Assembly (NCBI GenBank): GCA_030612495.1
Contig: JAUWNT010000013.1
Coordinates: forward strand, 1 to 22,544
Direction: 5' to 3'
From: Candidatus Aminicenantota bacterium
GTDB taxonomy: Bacteria > Acidobacteriota > Aminicenantia > UBA2199
DNA: 22,544 nucleotides
The notes beneath the pieces were generated by a model. The model saw only the letters and a list, made by a program, of their open reading frames with translations, searched no databases and was not told the DNA's origin. Made by a program: the position numbers and the translations under genes. Of this stretch, positions 15,594-22,544 are shown piece by piece. Each line of letters opens with the position of its first letter. Positions within the stretch are counted from its first letter, which is position 1.

Positions 15594-16052
15594 TTATCTA
15601 TAATTCTTTAGCTCTCTATCCATCTCTCTTTTTATATCCCTTTCTTTTATAACCTGCCTCTTCTCATATAAGCGTTTGCCTTTAGCTATCCCTATTTCAA
15701 CTTTAACAAATCCTTTTTTATTGAAATACATCCTGAGAGGGATAATGCTCACTCCCTTTATTTTAACCTTTCGTTCCAATTTTTTTATCTCTCTTTTATT
15801 TAAAAGAAGTTTCCTTTTTCTTCTCGGTTCATGATTATTATAGCTTGCATTCGAATACTGAGTAATATTTGAATTTAATAAAAAGGCTTCTTGTAATCTT
15901 ATTTCAACATAAGATTCCTTTAAACTAACCTTACCCTGTCTCAAAGATTTTACTTCTGTCCCAACTAATACAATCCCTGCTTCATGCTTTTCTACTATTT
16001 CGTAATCATGAAAAGCCTTTTTATTAACTGTTATATTTTTTCTTTTTTCCAT
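15594..16052 (-). CDS. smpB: SmpB, tmRNA-binding protein
   Basis: 152 residues, standard length. Seen: KKAFHDYEI, EAGIVLVGTEVKSLRQGKVSLKESYV, the NHEPRRKRKLLLNKREIKKL block, KGVSIIPLRMYFNKKGFVKVEIGIAKGK, and the basic C-terminal tail (KRQVIKERDIKREMDREL) that folds in the ribosomal A-site channel. SmpB brings tmRNA to stalled ribosomes for trans-translation. The start overlaps the CorC-type gene by 29 bases and lacks a strong ribosome site, suggesting coupling. The ssrA gene is not in this window. Confidence 0.96.
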   Translation of the reverse strand: MEKRKNITVNKKAFHDYEIVEKHEAGIVLVGTEVKSLRQGKVSLKESYVEIRLQEAFLLNSNITQYSNASYNNHEPRRKRKLLLNKREIKKLERKVKIKGVSIIPLRMYFNKKGFVKVEIGIAKGKRLYEKRQVIKERDIKREMDRELKNYR

Positions 16053-17304
16053 TTATCGGTAATTTTTCATTAACAATCAACCTTATTTCCTCAATTTTTC
16101 TTTCCGCCATATTTTCTACTTTCAAAACTTTATTCTCAAGTTTAATTTTAGAATTTACCTTTGGCATTCTTCCATAAAAAAAAATAAACATACCAGACAT
16201 TGTAGTATAATCCTTTCTTTCCGGTAATGCTAAACCAAACTGATCATTTATATCATCAACAGTGGTATCTCCCTTAATTAAAAAAGTATTTTTATTTACT
16301 CTCTTAACTGGTTCTATACCTATTTCAATCCCACCTAAAATCTCTCTAAGAATATCATTCAAAGTTAAAATGCCAATTGTTGCCCCGTATTCATCTATAA
16401 TCACTGCAATATTCAATTTATACTTCTTAAATTCCTTTAAAACATAACTTATAGAAGAATATTCAGAAACAAAAATTGGCTCTTTTGATATTTTTTTTAA
16501 ATTTAAATTTTCTAAATTATCTTCCATGATAAAAGATAATATATCATTTGAATTAATAATCCCTGTGATGCAATCAACATTTTCCCTGCACAATGGAATT
16601 TTTGATATCTTTTTTTTAAGAATTATTTGCTTTAATTTCTCAATATCTGCATTCTCCTCAATAGTAATTATATCTAATCTTGGGGTCATAATACTCTTTA
16701 TATCTTTCTGAGCAATATCAATTATCTCATTTATCATTCGCAAAGTCTCTGGATTATATTTAAACAATTGTATTTCTGACTCAAGAAAGTATTTGATCTC
16801 AGCAATTGAAAATTCATTTTTCATTATTTTTTTTGTATCTTTTTTGAAAAAAATACTTGAAAACAAAGAAATAATTTTAACAAAAGGATAAAACAAATAT
16901 TTAAAAAACTTTATCGGATAAGCATAAAAAAAAGAAATTTTTTCACTATATCGAAAAGCATAAGTCTTTGGAATTATTTCAGCAAAAAATAAAATAATAG
17001 CAGTTGTAAATAAAGTTGAGTAAAGCAAAATTAAATTTTTATTCTTAACAACAAGTTCTGTAATTAAAATAGTAGATAATGAAGCTGCAGCTATATTTAC
17101 AAGATTATTTCCAATTAAAATCGTTGAAAAAAATTCATCCGGGTTTTTAAGGAACTCTCTTAATAAGATTGCCTTTTTATTTTTTTTGCCAGCTCTATGA
17201 TTTAATTTAATCTTATCTAATGAAATTAAAGATGTTTCTGCTGAAGAAAAAAAAGCACTTAAGATAATAAGAATTATAAAGATTACAATATATAGAATTA
17301 ACAT
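16024..17304 (-). CDS. CNNM/CorC-HlyC-type membrane protein with CBS pair
   Basis: 426 residues. The DUF21/CNNM transmembrane domain covers about 1-150 (ILSAFFSSAETSLISLDKIKL, then EFFSTILIGNNLVNIAAAS). The CBS pair lies at about 200-320 (IMTPRLDIITIEENADIEKL; YGATIGILTLNDIL). The CorC_HlyC cytosolic domain lies at about 335-410 (IKGDTTVDDINDQFGLALPE, SGMFIFFYGRMP). Such proteins are linked to magnesium or cobalt efflux/homeostasis; old hemolysin names are misleading. It begins 41 bases after rex and its end overlaps smpB. The ribosome site is weak. Confidence 0.9.
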   Translation of the reverse strand: MLILYIVIFIILIILSAFFSSAETSLISLDKIKLNHRAGKKNKKAILLREFLKNPDEFFSTILIGNNLVNIAAASLSTILITELVVKNKNLILLYSTLFTTAIILFFAEIIPKTYAFRYSEKISFFYAYPIKFFKYLFYPFVKIISLFSSIFFKKDTKKIMKNEFSIAEIKYFLESEIQLFKYNPETLRMINEIIDIAQKDIKSIMTPRLDIITIEENADIEKLKQIILKKKISKIPLCRENVDCITGIINSNDILSFIMEDNLENLNLKKISKEPIFVSEYSSISYVLKEFKKYKLNIAVIIDEYGATIGILTLNDILREILGGIEIGIEPVKRVNKNTFLIKGDTTVDDINDQFGLALPERKDYTTMSGMFIFFYGRMPKVNSKIKLENKVLKVENMAERKIEEIRLIVNEKLPINGKKKKYNS

Positions 17305-17345
17305 TTTATTGATCTGTTAAAATTGTTTTTTTTTAAAATAAACAC

Positions 17346-17999
17346 CTATGCTTTATTATAAATTTGATACACTATTTTATATAAGGAGGCTCCTATACAA
17401 TCATTTACTATCTGTATATTTTTCACATGTTCCGGAGCTTTTAAAATTTTAGGAGCAAAATTAACAATACCTCTAATTCCGAGTTTCATTAATTTATCAA
17501 GCATCGCCTGAGCAGAATTTTCAGGGAGTGTAAGTAACGCTATTTTTATTGCCGGATGCTCAGATAAAAACCCATCAAGTTCATCAATATGATAAATTGG
17601 AGCACAATGTGAACCTTTATCTTCTGATTTAGAGATCAATTCTTCCTTCACATCAAAAAGAGCAACTACATTAATATTCCTCACTTTAAATAATTTATAC
17701 TCTGATAAAGCACATCCCAATCTTCCTGCACCTATTACAATAACATCTACTTTTTTATCTACTAATAATACCTTTTTCAATTCATTAAAAAGTCTCTTTA
17801 CTTGATACCCCTTCTTTTGCTTTCCAATTGAAATACCAAGGTAAAAGAAATCCTGTCTTATTTGATTAGACGATACTCCAGTTACTTCTTCTAACTTCAT
17901 TGAAGAAATATATGAATCATCTGGAAGACATAATTTTAACAATGCCTCATAATAAAAAGAGACTCTTTTTATAACTCTTAAACTAATTTTCTTTTTCAT
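17346..17999 (-). CDS. rex: redox-sensing repressor Rex
   Basis: 217 residues. The winged-helix domain (1-80) shows VTGVSSNQIRQDFFYLG, equivalent to the usual VSSAQIRKDLxxFG recognition helix. The NAD(H)-binding Rossmann domain has VIVIGAGRLGCAL (86-98), and KIALLTLPENSAQAMLDKL and IRGIVNFAPKIL follow the family. The C-terminal helix swaps in the dimer. Rex senses the NADH/NAD+ ratio and represses fermentation/respiration genes when NADH is low. A near-consensus promoter lies directly upstream. The downstream CorC-type and smpB genes may be co-transcribed. No good match to the TTGTGA-type Rex operator was found near it. Confidence 0.93.
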   Translation of the reverse strand: MKKKISLRVIKRVSFYYEALLKLCLPDDSYISSMKLEEVTGVSSNQIRQDFFYLGISIGKQKKGYQVKRLFNELKKVLLVDKKVDVIVIGAGRLGCALSEYKLFKVRNINVVALFDVKEELISKSEDKGSHCAPIYHIDELDGFLSEHPAIKIALLTLPENSAQAMLDKLMKLGIRGIVNFAPKILKAPEHVKNIQIVNDCIGASLYKIVYQIYNKA

Positions 18000-18032
18000 T
18001 TCTCTCTCTTCTTGTTATTGTTAATTTTTATT

Positions 18033-18061
18033 ATAATAATCAAAAGATATATAAATGTCAA
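18033..18061 (-). promoter_or_regulatory. rex promoter with palindrome over the -10 box
   Basis: Minus-strand TTGACA (18056-18061, perfect consensus) and TATTAT (18033-18038) are 17 bases apart. The 12-bp palindrome TTATTATAATAA (18028-18039) covers the -10 box and might be an operator. The -35 box starts only nine bases past the fbp stop, so rex can be expressed independently of fbp. Confidence 0.6.
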
Positions 18062-18069
18062 GCACAACA

Positions 18070-20067
18070 CTAAGTCTTTTCTTTAATCAAACCCTTTTTA
18101 AAAGCATATAAAAGCATTTTTAAATCATCAATTTCTTTTTGAAGTTCATTACCAACATCTGTATTTATTATCCGTATCCTCTTTTTTGAATGCTCAAGCA
18201 CTCTTTTAACTGATAGAATATCTTTTTCCTCCTCAATAGCTTTTTGTGTTGACTCAAAGGGCTCATGAGAAACTAATTGAAGCCCATGAGAATTAAAGAT
18301 AAGTGTATAACCTGCTATTCCTGTTTGTGGCTGATATGCTTTTGAAAAGCCTCCATCAAGTACAATAAGCTTCCCATTTGATTTGATAGGGCTTTCGCCA
18401 TCTTTTACTTTTACAGGAATATGCCCACAAAATATATGCGAATTTTCAGGGTCAAGTTTAAAATCTTTTAAAATCCGATCACAAATTTTTTCATCATCTC
18501 TGAATTTAAAGAATGGGTCTTTATTCTCTTTGTGTGTGGTTTTATCATCTATAAAATATCTCTCTAAAGTAGCCATCTTATTTTTACCAAAAAGAGGTGA
18601 ATGTGGCCCGCACCACATATACCAGATGACATCTGCTCCATATGATTTTAAGTCAAAATTAATTTTAGTAAAATAGGCTTCCCTGCATAAACGATCTAAT
18701 CTATCATATAATGCTCGTCCTCTGTATTTCCTGTTATCAATTAATAGCTCTTTAAAAGTCCCATCTGAATTCATTGGAATACAACCATGAAACAAAAGGT
18801 TTGAATTACAGGTAAGATGTAGGCTTCCTTTTGAATAGAAAAATTTTATATGATTTCTTAGTTTTTCACTATATAAAAAAGAGGATCTAATTTTTTCAAT
18901 AACTTTATCCTCTTCGGGAGTAAGTTGATACGGGTTCTGTGCATCTAATGTGGGGAAATAATTATCATTAAGCTCATATATTTTATTATCTAATAGTATA
19001 GTTCCTTTTTTTAGATTGATTTTATCAAGAAGTAATCTATCATTCATTCCAAACTCAGGTCTTCTCTTTATGATCTGTCCCTCAAGCTTAAATTGAATAA
19101 TAGTAATAGCCTTGTGCATCTTTCTTATTAAACTAACTTCATTTTTACTATAATTTTTATTTGAAATATCTTTTGGATCAAACATCCTATTCTTTTCATC
19201 TTTATAAAATTCAAGGGCAAAAGTAGCTAAAGGAAGCATGTTGATTCCGTATCCATCTTCAAGTGTGTCCATATTTCCATATCTCAATGAAATACGCAGA
19301 ACATTTGCAATACAGGATAGAGAACCTGAACCAGCTCCCATCCATAAAATATCATGATTACCCCATTGCAAATCAACATTATGATAATTTATTAATTTAT
19401 CGAGAATTATATCTGCTCCTGGTCCCCTGTCAAAGATATCTCCAATAATGTGCAATCTATCTATAACTAACCTCTGGATTAAATTGGAAAGTGCAATAAT
19501 AAACTCTCTTGCTCTATCAATTTCAATAATTGTACGAATGATCTGTTTATAATATTCCTCTTTATTTAATCTATTTTCATCTTCATGAAGAAGCTCTTCT
19601 AAAATATAAGCAAAACCCTTTGGTAATGACTTCCTTACTTTGGAACGCGTATATTTTGAAGACGCATTTCTTGACATTTCTATAAGTTGATATAAAGCTT
19701 TTTCATACCATTTTTTAATATTTTTTCCCTCTTTTTTTACAATATTAATCTTTTCTTCAGGATAATATATTAATATTGCAAGACTCTTTTTTTCCTCTTC
19801 GCTTAGATTAGAACCAAACACATCATCAATCTTTAATTTTATAACACCTGAAGCATTTTTTAGCACATGAATAAAAGATTCATACTCTCCATGGATATCA
19901 CTTATAAAATGTTCAGTACCCTTGGGAAGATTTAAAATAGCCTGGAGATTAATAATTTCAGTACTAGCAGCAGAGATTGTAGGAAATTGTCTGGAAAGAA
20001 GCTTTAAATAATCTAATCTCTTCTCTACAATATTATTATTTATTTCTTTTTCCCCCATATTTTTCAT
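18070..20067 (-). CDS. fbp: fructose-1,6-bisphosphatase, class III
   Basis: 665 residues, typical for the class III (Firmicutes-type) enzyme. Calcineurin-like phosphoesterase motifs: SDIHGEYESF (56-65), IIGDIFDRGPG (about 204-214) and LQWGNHDILWMGAG (about 232-245), with later metal-site His in HGCIPM and CGHIPV. It hydrolyses fructose-1,6-bisphosphate to fructose-6-phosphate for gluconeogenesis in the cytosol, consistent with growth on pyruvate-yielding nitrogen compounds. The ATG at 20065-20067 has AGAGGTG four bases upstream; another Met three codons later is less well placed. It diverges from the OmpA-family gene, and its upstream region carries a perfect 9-bp inverted repeat. No truncation or missing metal ligand was noticed. 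Confidence 0.95.
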   Translation of the reverse strand: MKNMGEKEINNNIVEKRLDYLKLLSRQFPTISAASTEIINLQAILNLPKGTEHFISDIHGEYESFIHVLKNASGVIKLKIDDVFGSNLSEEEKKSLAILIYYPEEKINIVKKEGKNIKKWYEKALYQLIEMSRNASSKYTRSKVRKSLPKGFAYILEELLHEDENRLNKEEYYKQIIRTIIEIDRAREFIIALSNLIQRLVIDRLHIIGDIFDRGPGADIILDKLINYHNVDLQWGNHDILWMGAGSGSLSCIANVLRISLRYGNMDTLEDGYGINMLPLATFALEFYKDEKNRMFDPKDISNKNYSKNEVSLIRKMHKAITIIQFKLEGQIIKRRPEFGMNDRLLLDKINLKKGTILLDNKIYELNDNYFPTLDAQNPYQLTPEEDKVIEKIRSSFLYSEKLRNHIKFFYSKGSLHLTCNSNLLFHGCIPMNSDGTFKELLIDNRKYRGRALYDRLDRLCREAYFTKINFDLKSYGADVIWYMWCGPHSPLFGKNKMATLERYFIDDKTTHKENKDPFFKFRDDEKICDRILKDFKLDPENSHIFCGHIPVKVKDGESPIKSNGKLIVLDGGFSKAYQPQTGIAGYTLIFNSHGLQLVSHEPFESTQKAIEEEKDILSVKRVLEHSKKRIRIINTDVGNELQKEIDDLKMLLYAFKKGLIKEKT

Positions 20068-20077
20068 TATACACCTC

Positions 20078-20100
20078 TTATAAAATATTACATTTTATAA
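20078..20100. repeat. perfect inverted repeat upstream of fbp (candidate operator)
   Basis: TTATAAAAT (20078-20086) and ATTTTATAA (20092-20100) are exact reverse complements around ATTAC. The element covers the predicted fbp -10 box and ends one base before the fbp ribosome site. A dimeric repressor is plausible; Rex is not supported because the half-site lacks TTGT. Confidence 0.4.
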
Positions 20101-20113
20101 ACAGAAAAATCAA
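20085..20113 (-). promoter_or_regulatory. candidate fbp promoter
   Basis: Minus-strand TTGATT (20108-20113) and TAATAT (20085-20090) are 17 bases apart. Transcription would begin near 20078, giving an 11-base leader that still includes AGAGGTG. The -10 match is only four of six, so other nearby boxes are possible. Confidence 0.35.
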
Positions 20114-20132
20114 CCTTTTGTAATACATCATC

Positions 20133-20160
20133 TTGACAATTAGCTTTTAAATGGTAAAAT
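20133..20160 (+). promoter_or_regulatory. promoter for the OmpA-family gene
   Basis: Perfect TTGACA (20133-20138), a 16-base spacer and TAAAAT (20155-20160) preceded by TGG, an extended -10 element. Transcription from about 20167 would give a leader of roughly 27 bases with GGAGG six bases before the ATG. This combination suggests high expression. Confidence 0.65.
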
Positions 20161-20193
20161 CAATCAATATTATAATATAACCGGAGGTTGATT

Positions 20194-21153
20194 ATGTTAA
20201 AAAAACTAATTATATTTACACTTACAATCTGTTTTATAACAGCTCCATCCTTTTTTGCCAAAGAGAAGGCAGATATAAAAGGGAGTAAAGATCACACTTT
20301 AATATCCAGATACCCTGGATCCATAATCGTTAACTATACAATGAATGAATTTGATGAATATACTCTTCCTACAGGGCTTCCAAATAGAAAAGGAAAACTA
20401 ACAAAAACAAAAAAATTAGAGGGGAAAGTTACCCGAATCACATATACTATACCTAAGGGACGATCAACTCTTGAGGTATTTAGAAATTATGAAATAGGAT
20501 TAAAAAAGGCAGGATTTGAATCCATATTTAAATGTTCAGGCAAAAAACTTGACAATGGAAGCTATAGAAAATGGCCTGACCTTGTATATCCTGTAACAAA
20601 TAGATTCTTGCAACTCCGCGGTAAATCTGAAAACCAACGGTATTTTGCAGCTAAAATAGAAAAAAATAATCAACAAGTTTTCGTATCATTGTATGTTTCT
20701 TTAGGCTGGTATCCATACAGTGTAGTTCAATTAGATATTATTGAAATCAAGAAAATGGAATCTGATTTGATCACTGTAAATGCTGAAACTTTAAAGAATG
20801 ATTTGAATGAGAATGGACATGCAACAGTTCACGGTATTTATTTTGATACAGATAAAGCCACACTCAAATCTGAATCTATTCCTGCAATAAAAGAAGTTGC
20901 CAAACTCTTGAAGGAAAATCCAAATCTAAAAATTTACATTGTAGGGCATACTGATAATACTGGAAAATTCTCACACAATATGGGCTTATCACAAAAAAGA
21001 TCAGAATCTGTAATGAAAGAACTCACAGCTAACTTTAAAATTAACTCTAAACAATTATCAGCCTACGGAGTAGGACCATTAGCTCCAGTAACATCCAATA
21101 ACACAGAACAAGGTAGAGCAAAAAACAGAAGGGTTGAGATTATTAAACAGTAA
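20194..21153 (+). CDS. OmpA-family outer-membrane protein with DUF4892-like N-terminal domain
   Basis: 319 residues. The signal peptide is LKKLIIFTLTICFITAPSFF with likely cleavage before AKEK. Residues about 28-190 carry GSKDHTLISRYPGS, KVTRITYTIPKGRSTLEVFRNYE and AGFESIFKCSG, resembling the DUF4892 domain seen fused to OmpA domains. The C-terminal OmpA peptidoglycan-binding domain (about 205-319) has VHGIYFDTDKATLKSES, IVGHTDNTG, LSQKRSESV and AKNRRVEI, with the peptidoglycan-contacting Asp and Arg present. It probably sits in the periplasm or outer membrane, tethering it to peptidoglycan. ATG 20194 has GGAGG six bases upstream; the TTG at 20188 abuts that site and is rejected. The strong promoter suits an abundant envelope protein. 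Confidence 0.88.
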   Translation: MLKKLIIFTLTICFITAPSFFAKEKADIKGSKDHTLISRYPGSIIVNYTMNEFDEYTLPTGLPNRKGKLTKTKKLEGKVTRITYTIPKGRSTLEVFRNYEIGLKKAGFESIFKCSGKKLDNGSYRKWPDLVYPVTNRFLQLRGKSENQRYFAAKIEKNNQQVFVSLYVSLGWYPYSVVQLDIIEIKKMESDLITVNAETLKNDLNENGHATVHGIYFDTDKATLKSESIPAIKEVAKLLKENPNLKIYIVGHTDNTGKFSHNMGLSQKRSESVMKELTANFKINSKQLSAYGVGPLAPVTSNNTEQGRAKNRRVEIIKQ

Positions 21154-21165
21154 AAATTCTGGGCT

Positions 21166-22544
21166 TTACTTCATTAACTCTTCTATCTCTTTTACTGATT
21201 TGGGGATTGCTTTTCTGCCTAAAACCCTATAACCATTACTAGTTACTACTACATCATCTTCAATTCTTATGCCGCCAAAGCCTTTGAATCTTTCTACTTT
21301 TGAATAATTGATATATTCTTTGTATCTCTTCTCAGAACTCCATTGATCAATCAAAGCAGGAATAAAATAAATTCCAGGCTCAACAGTAAATACATAATCT
21401 GGCTTCAGTTTCTTTGCCAATCTCAAATAAGCAAGACCGAATTGGTCACTTCTCTTAACTGTATCATCATATCCTACTAAATTTTCTCCTAAATCTTCCA
21501 TATCATGAACATCAAGCCCCATCATATGCCCAAGGCCGTGAGGGAAAAATAATGCATGAGCTCCTTTTTCTACAGCATCTGCAACATTACTTTTCATTAA
21601 CCCTAAATCTTTCATCCCTTGTGCAATTATTTCTGCAACTTTTAGATGGATATCTCTATATTTTTCCCCGGGGTTTATAGACTTAATAGCACAAAGCTGA
21701 GACTCAAGTACTATTTCATAAATATCTTTTTGTTCCGAAGTAAATTTACCTCCTACAGGGAAAGTTCTGGTTATATCCGATGCATAATGCTCAGGAGATT
21801 CAGCGCCCGAATCAATAATCAGTAATCTGTTTCTTGTCAATTTATTCCCATGGAAATGGTTGTGAAGAGTTTCTCCATTTATGGTAAGTATGGTCGGAAA
21901 TGAGTAATGACTTCCAAAAGAACTTATGATCCCTTCAATTTCACCCACAAGTTCTCTCTCATATTTTCCAGGTTTAGCTGTATTCATTATTGCCATATAC
22001 ATTTCATAAGAGATATCAAGTGCTTTTTCAATCTCTGCAATTTCCTCTTTAGATTTAACTGACCTCTGAGAAATAACAGCTCTAATTAATTCTTCAGAAG
22101 CATAATTTTTTATATTATTATTTGATATCCCCAGAAGTCCTTCAATTATAAGGGCATTTTCAGCTCTATAAGGTGGTAAAAAATGAATTTTTCTTCCCTT
22201 TAAGATTGCATTATCTATTTTTTCTTTTATATGGCTTAAATTACCTGTATTCTTTATCCCAACTTCATCTGCTAACTCTCTTACAATAGGCTGAGGGCCC
22301 ATCCATATAATATCATCTATTGTAAAATCTTCTCCAAACAAAAAATCCTTGTTTTCATCAATATCTATCAAACCTATGAAACCAGGTTTATCAATACCAA
22401 AAAAGTATAAAAAACTACTATCCTGTCTGAACGGATAAGGGTTTGCAGGGTAATTCATAGGGCTCTCATTATTACCAAGAATAAGAATTAAACCTGTGTT
22501 AACATCATCTCTCAACAAACTTCTTCTCTTTATATAAGTCTTTT
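21166..22544 (-). CDS. pepP: Xaa-Pro aminopeptidase (aminopeptidase P, M24B), 5' end outside the window
   Basis: 458 residues are visible and the frame stays open to the right edge, reading YIKRRSLLRDDVNTG upstream of the first TTG, which matches the family's N-terminus; the true start is therefore beyond base 22544 and the TTG at 22516-22518 is not the start. Seen: an N-terminal domain with FRQDSSFLYFFGI, then the pita-bread catalytic domain with ligands in IDSGAESPEHYASDITRTFP (two Asp), FFPHGLGHMMGLDVHD (His), FTVEPGIYF (Glu) and GIRIEDDVVVT (Glu). All five dimetal ligands are present. It removes N-terminal residues preceding proline in the cytosol. It converges on the OmpA-family gene with a 12-base gap and no visible terminator. 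Confidence 0.93.
   Translation of the reverse strand, partial: KTYIKRRSLLRDDVNTGLILILGNNESPMNYPANPYPFRQDSSFLYFFGIDKPGFIGLIDIDENKDFLFGEDFTIDDIIWMGPQPIVRELADEVGIKNTGNLSHIKEKIDNAILKGRKIHFLPPYRAENALIIEGLLGISNNNIKNYASEELIRAVISQRSVKSKEEIAEIEKALDISYEMYMAIMNTAKPGKYERELVGEIEGIISSFGSHYSFPTILTINGETLHNHFHGNKLTRNRLLIIDSGAESPEHYASDITRTFPVGGKFTSEQKDIYEIVLESQLCAIKSINPGEKYRDIHLKVAEIIAQGMKDLGLMKSNVADAVEKGAHALFFPHGLGHMMGLDVHDMEDLGENLVGYDDTVKRSDQFGLAYLRLAKKLKPDYVFTVEPGIYFIPALIDQWSSEKRYKEYINYSKVERFKGFGGIRIEDDVVVTSNGYRVLGRKAIPKSVKEIEELMK

Noticed and set aside
15581..15596. TAATAAT-CA-ATTATTA palindrome covering both convergent stop codons of the Yip1-family gene and smpB
   Set aside because: Purely A/T 7-bp stem with a two-base loop and no T-run; it arises from two facing TAA stops and is not a credible terminator.
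18000..18030. TTGTTATT-type half-site as Rex operator
   Set aside because: The partner half-site is at the wrong distance and degenerate; it does not make an 18-bp TTGTKAA-type palindrome.
22516..22518. TTG as the pepP start
   Set aside because: The frame continues upstream to the window edge with family-like residues YIKRRS, so the start lies outside.
1..22544. tRNA, rRNA, CRISPR array, insertion sequence, riboswitch
   Set aside because: No cloverleaf-like intergenic sequence, regular spaced repeats, transposase motifs or long structured leaders were seen; all gaps are under about 210 bases.

Overview
The window is an AT-rich (by eye about one third GC), tightly packed bacterial segment with 20 protein-coding genes. 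Eighteen are on the minus strand and two on the plus strand. I see no tRNA, rRNA, CRISPR array, insertion sequence or phage gene. An OmpA-family protein with a signal peptide implies a diderm cell envelope. Rex and the selenium/molybdenum hydroxylase-type cluster suggest an anaerobe. DivIVA and a class III fructose-1,6-bisphosphatase are more often met in low-GC Gram-positives, so the lineage is unusual and I do not place it further. UUG starts and ATGA/TTGA stop-start overlaps occur.

Region 1 (1-8984, minus strand, transcribed right to left) looks like one operon behind a strong-looking promoter at 8956-8984. The order is mocA, a multi-pass membrane protein, xdhC, a THEP1-like P-loop NTPase, ygeY, ygeW, ygfK, ygeX. 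ygeX runs off the left edge. In E. coli and gut anaerobes the yge/ygf genes belong to a selenium-linked cluster connected with molybdenum hydroxylases and anaerobic purine/uric acid breakdown. MocA and XdhC would mature the molybdenum cofactor. YgfK would move electrons. YgeY, YgeW and YgeX would handle ureido/diaminopropionate-type intermediates down to pyruvate, ammonia and carbamoyl phosphate. The hydroxylase, hydantoinase (hyuA) and ssnA genes are not in the window. The membrane protein and the small NTPase are the least understood members.

Region 2 (9011-10953) holds one exported papain-like (C1A) cysteine peptidase with a lectin-like and a probable FnIII-like C-terminal part, followed by a hairpin terminator.

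Region 3 (11080-14742, minus) is a repair/division operon: ogt, yggS, yggT, divIVA, recA and a VanZ-like membrane gene, linked by overlaps or short gaps. ogt appears to be read from a leaderless mRNA. A Yip1-family membrane gene (14888-15583) is transcribed divergently.

Region 4 (15594-20113, minus) is fbp (class III), rex, a CorC/HlyC-type CNNM-CBS protein and smpB. rex has its own near-consensus promoter directly behind fbp. An OmpA-family gene diverges from fbp, and a 5'-truncated aminopeptidase P gene converges on it at the right edge. No stretch longer than about 210 bases lacks a gene.
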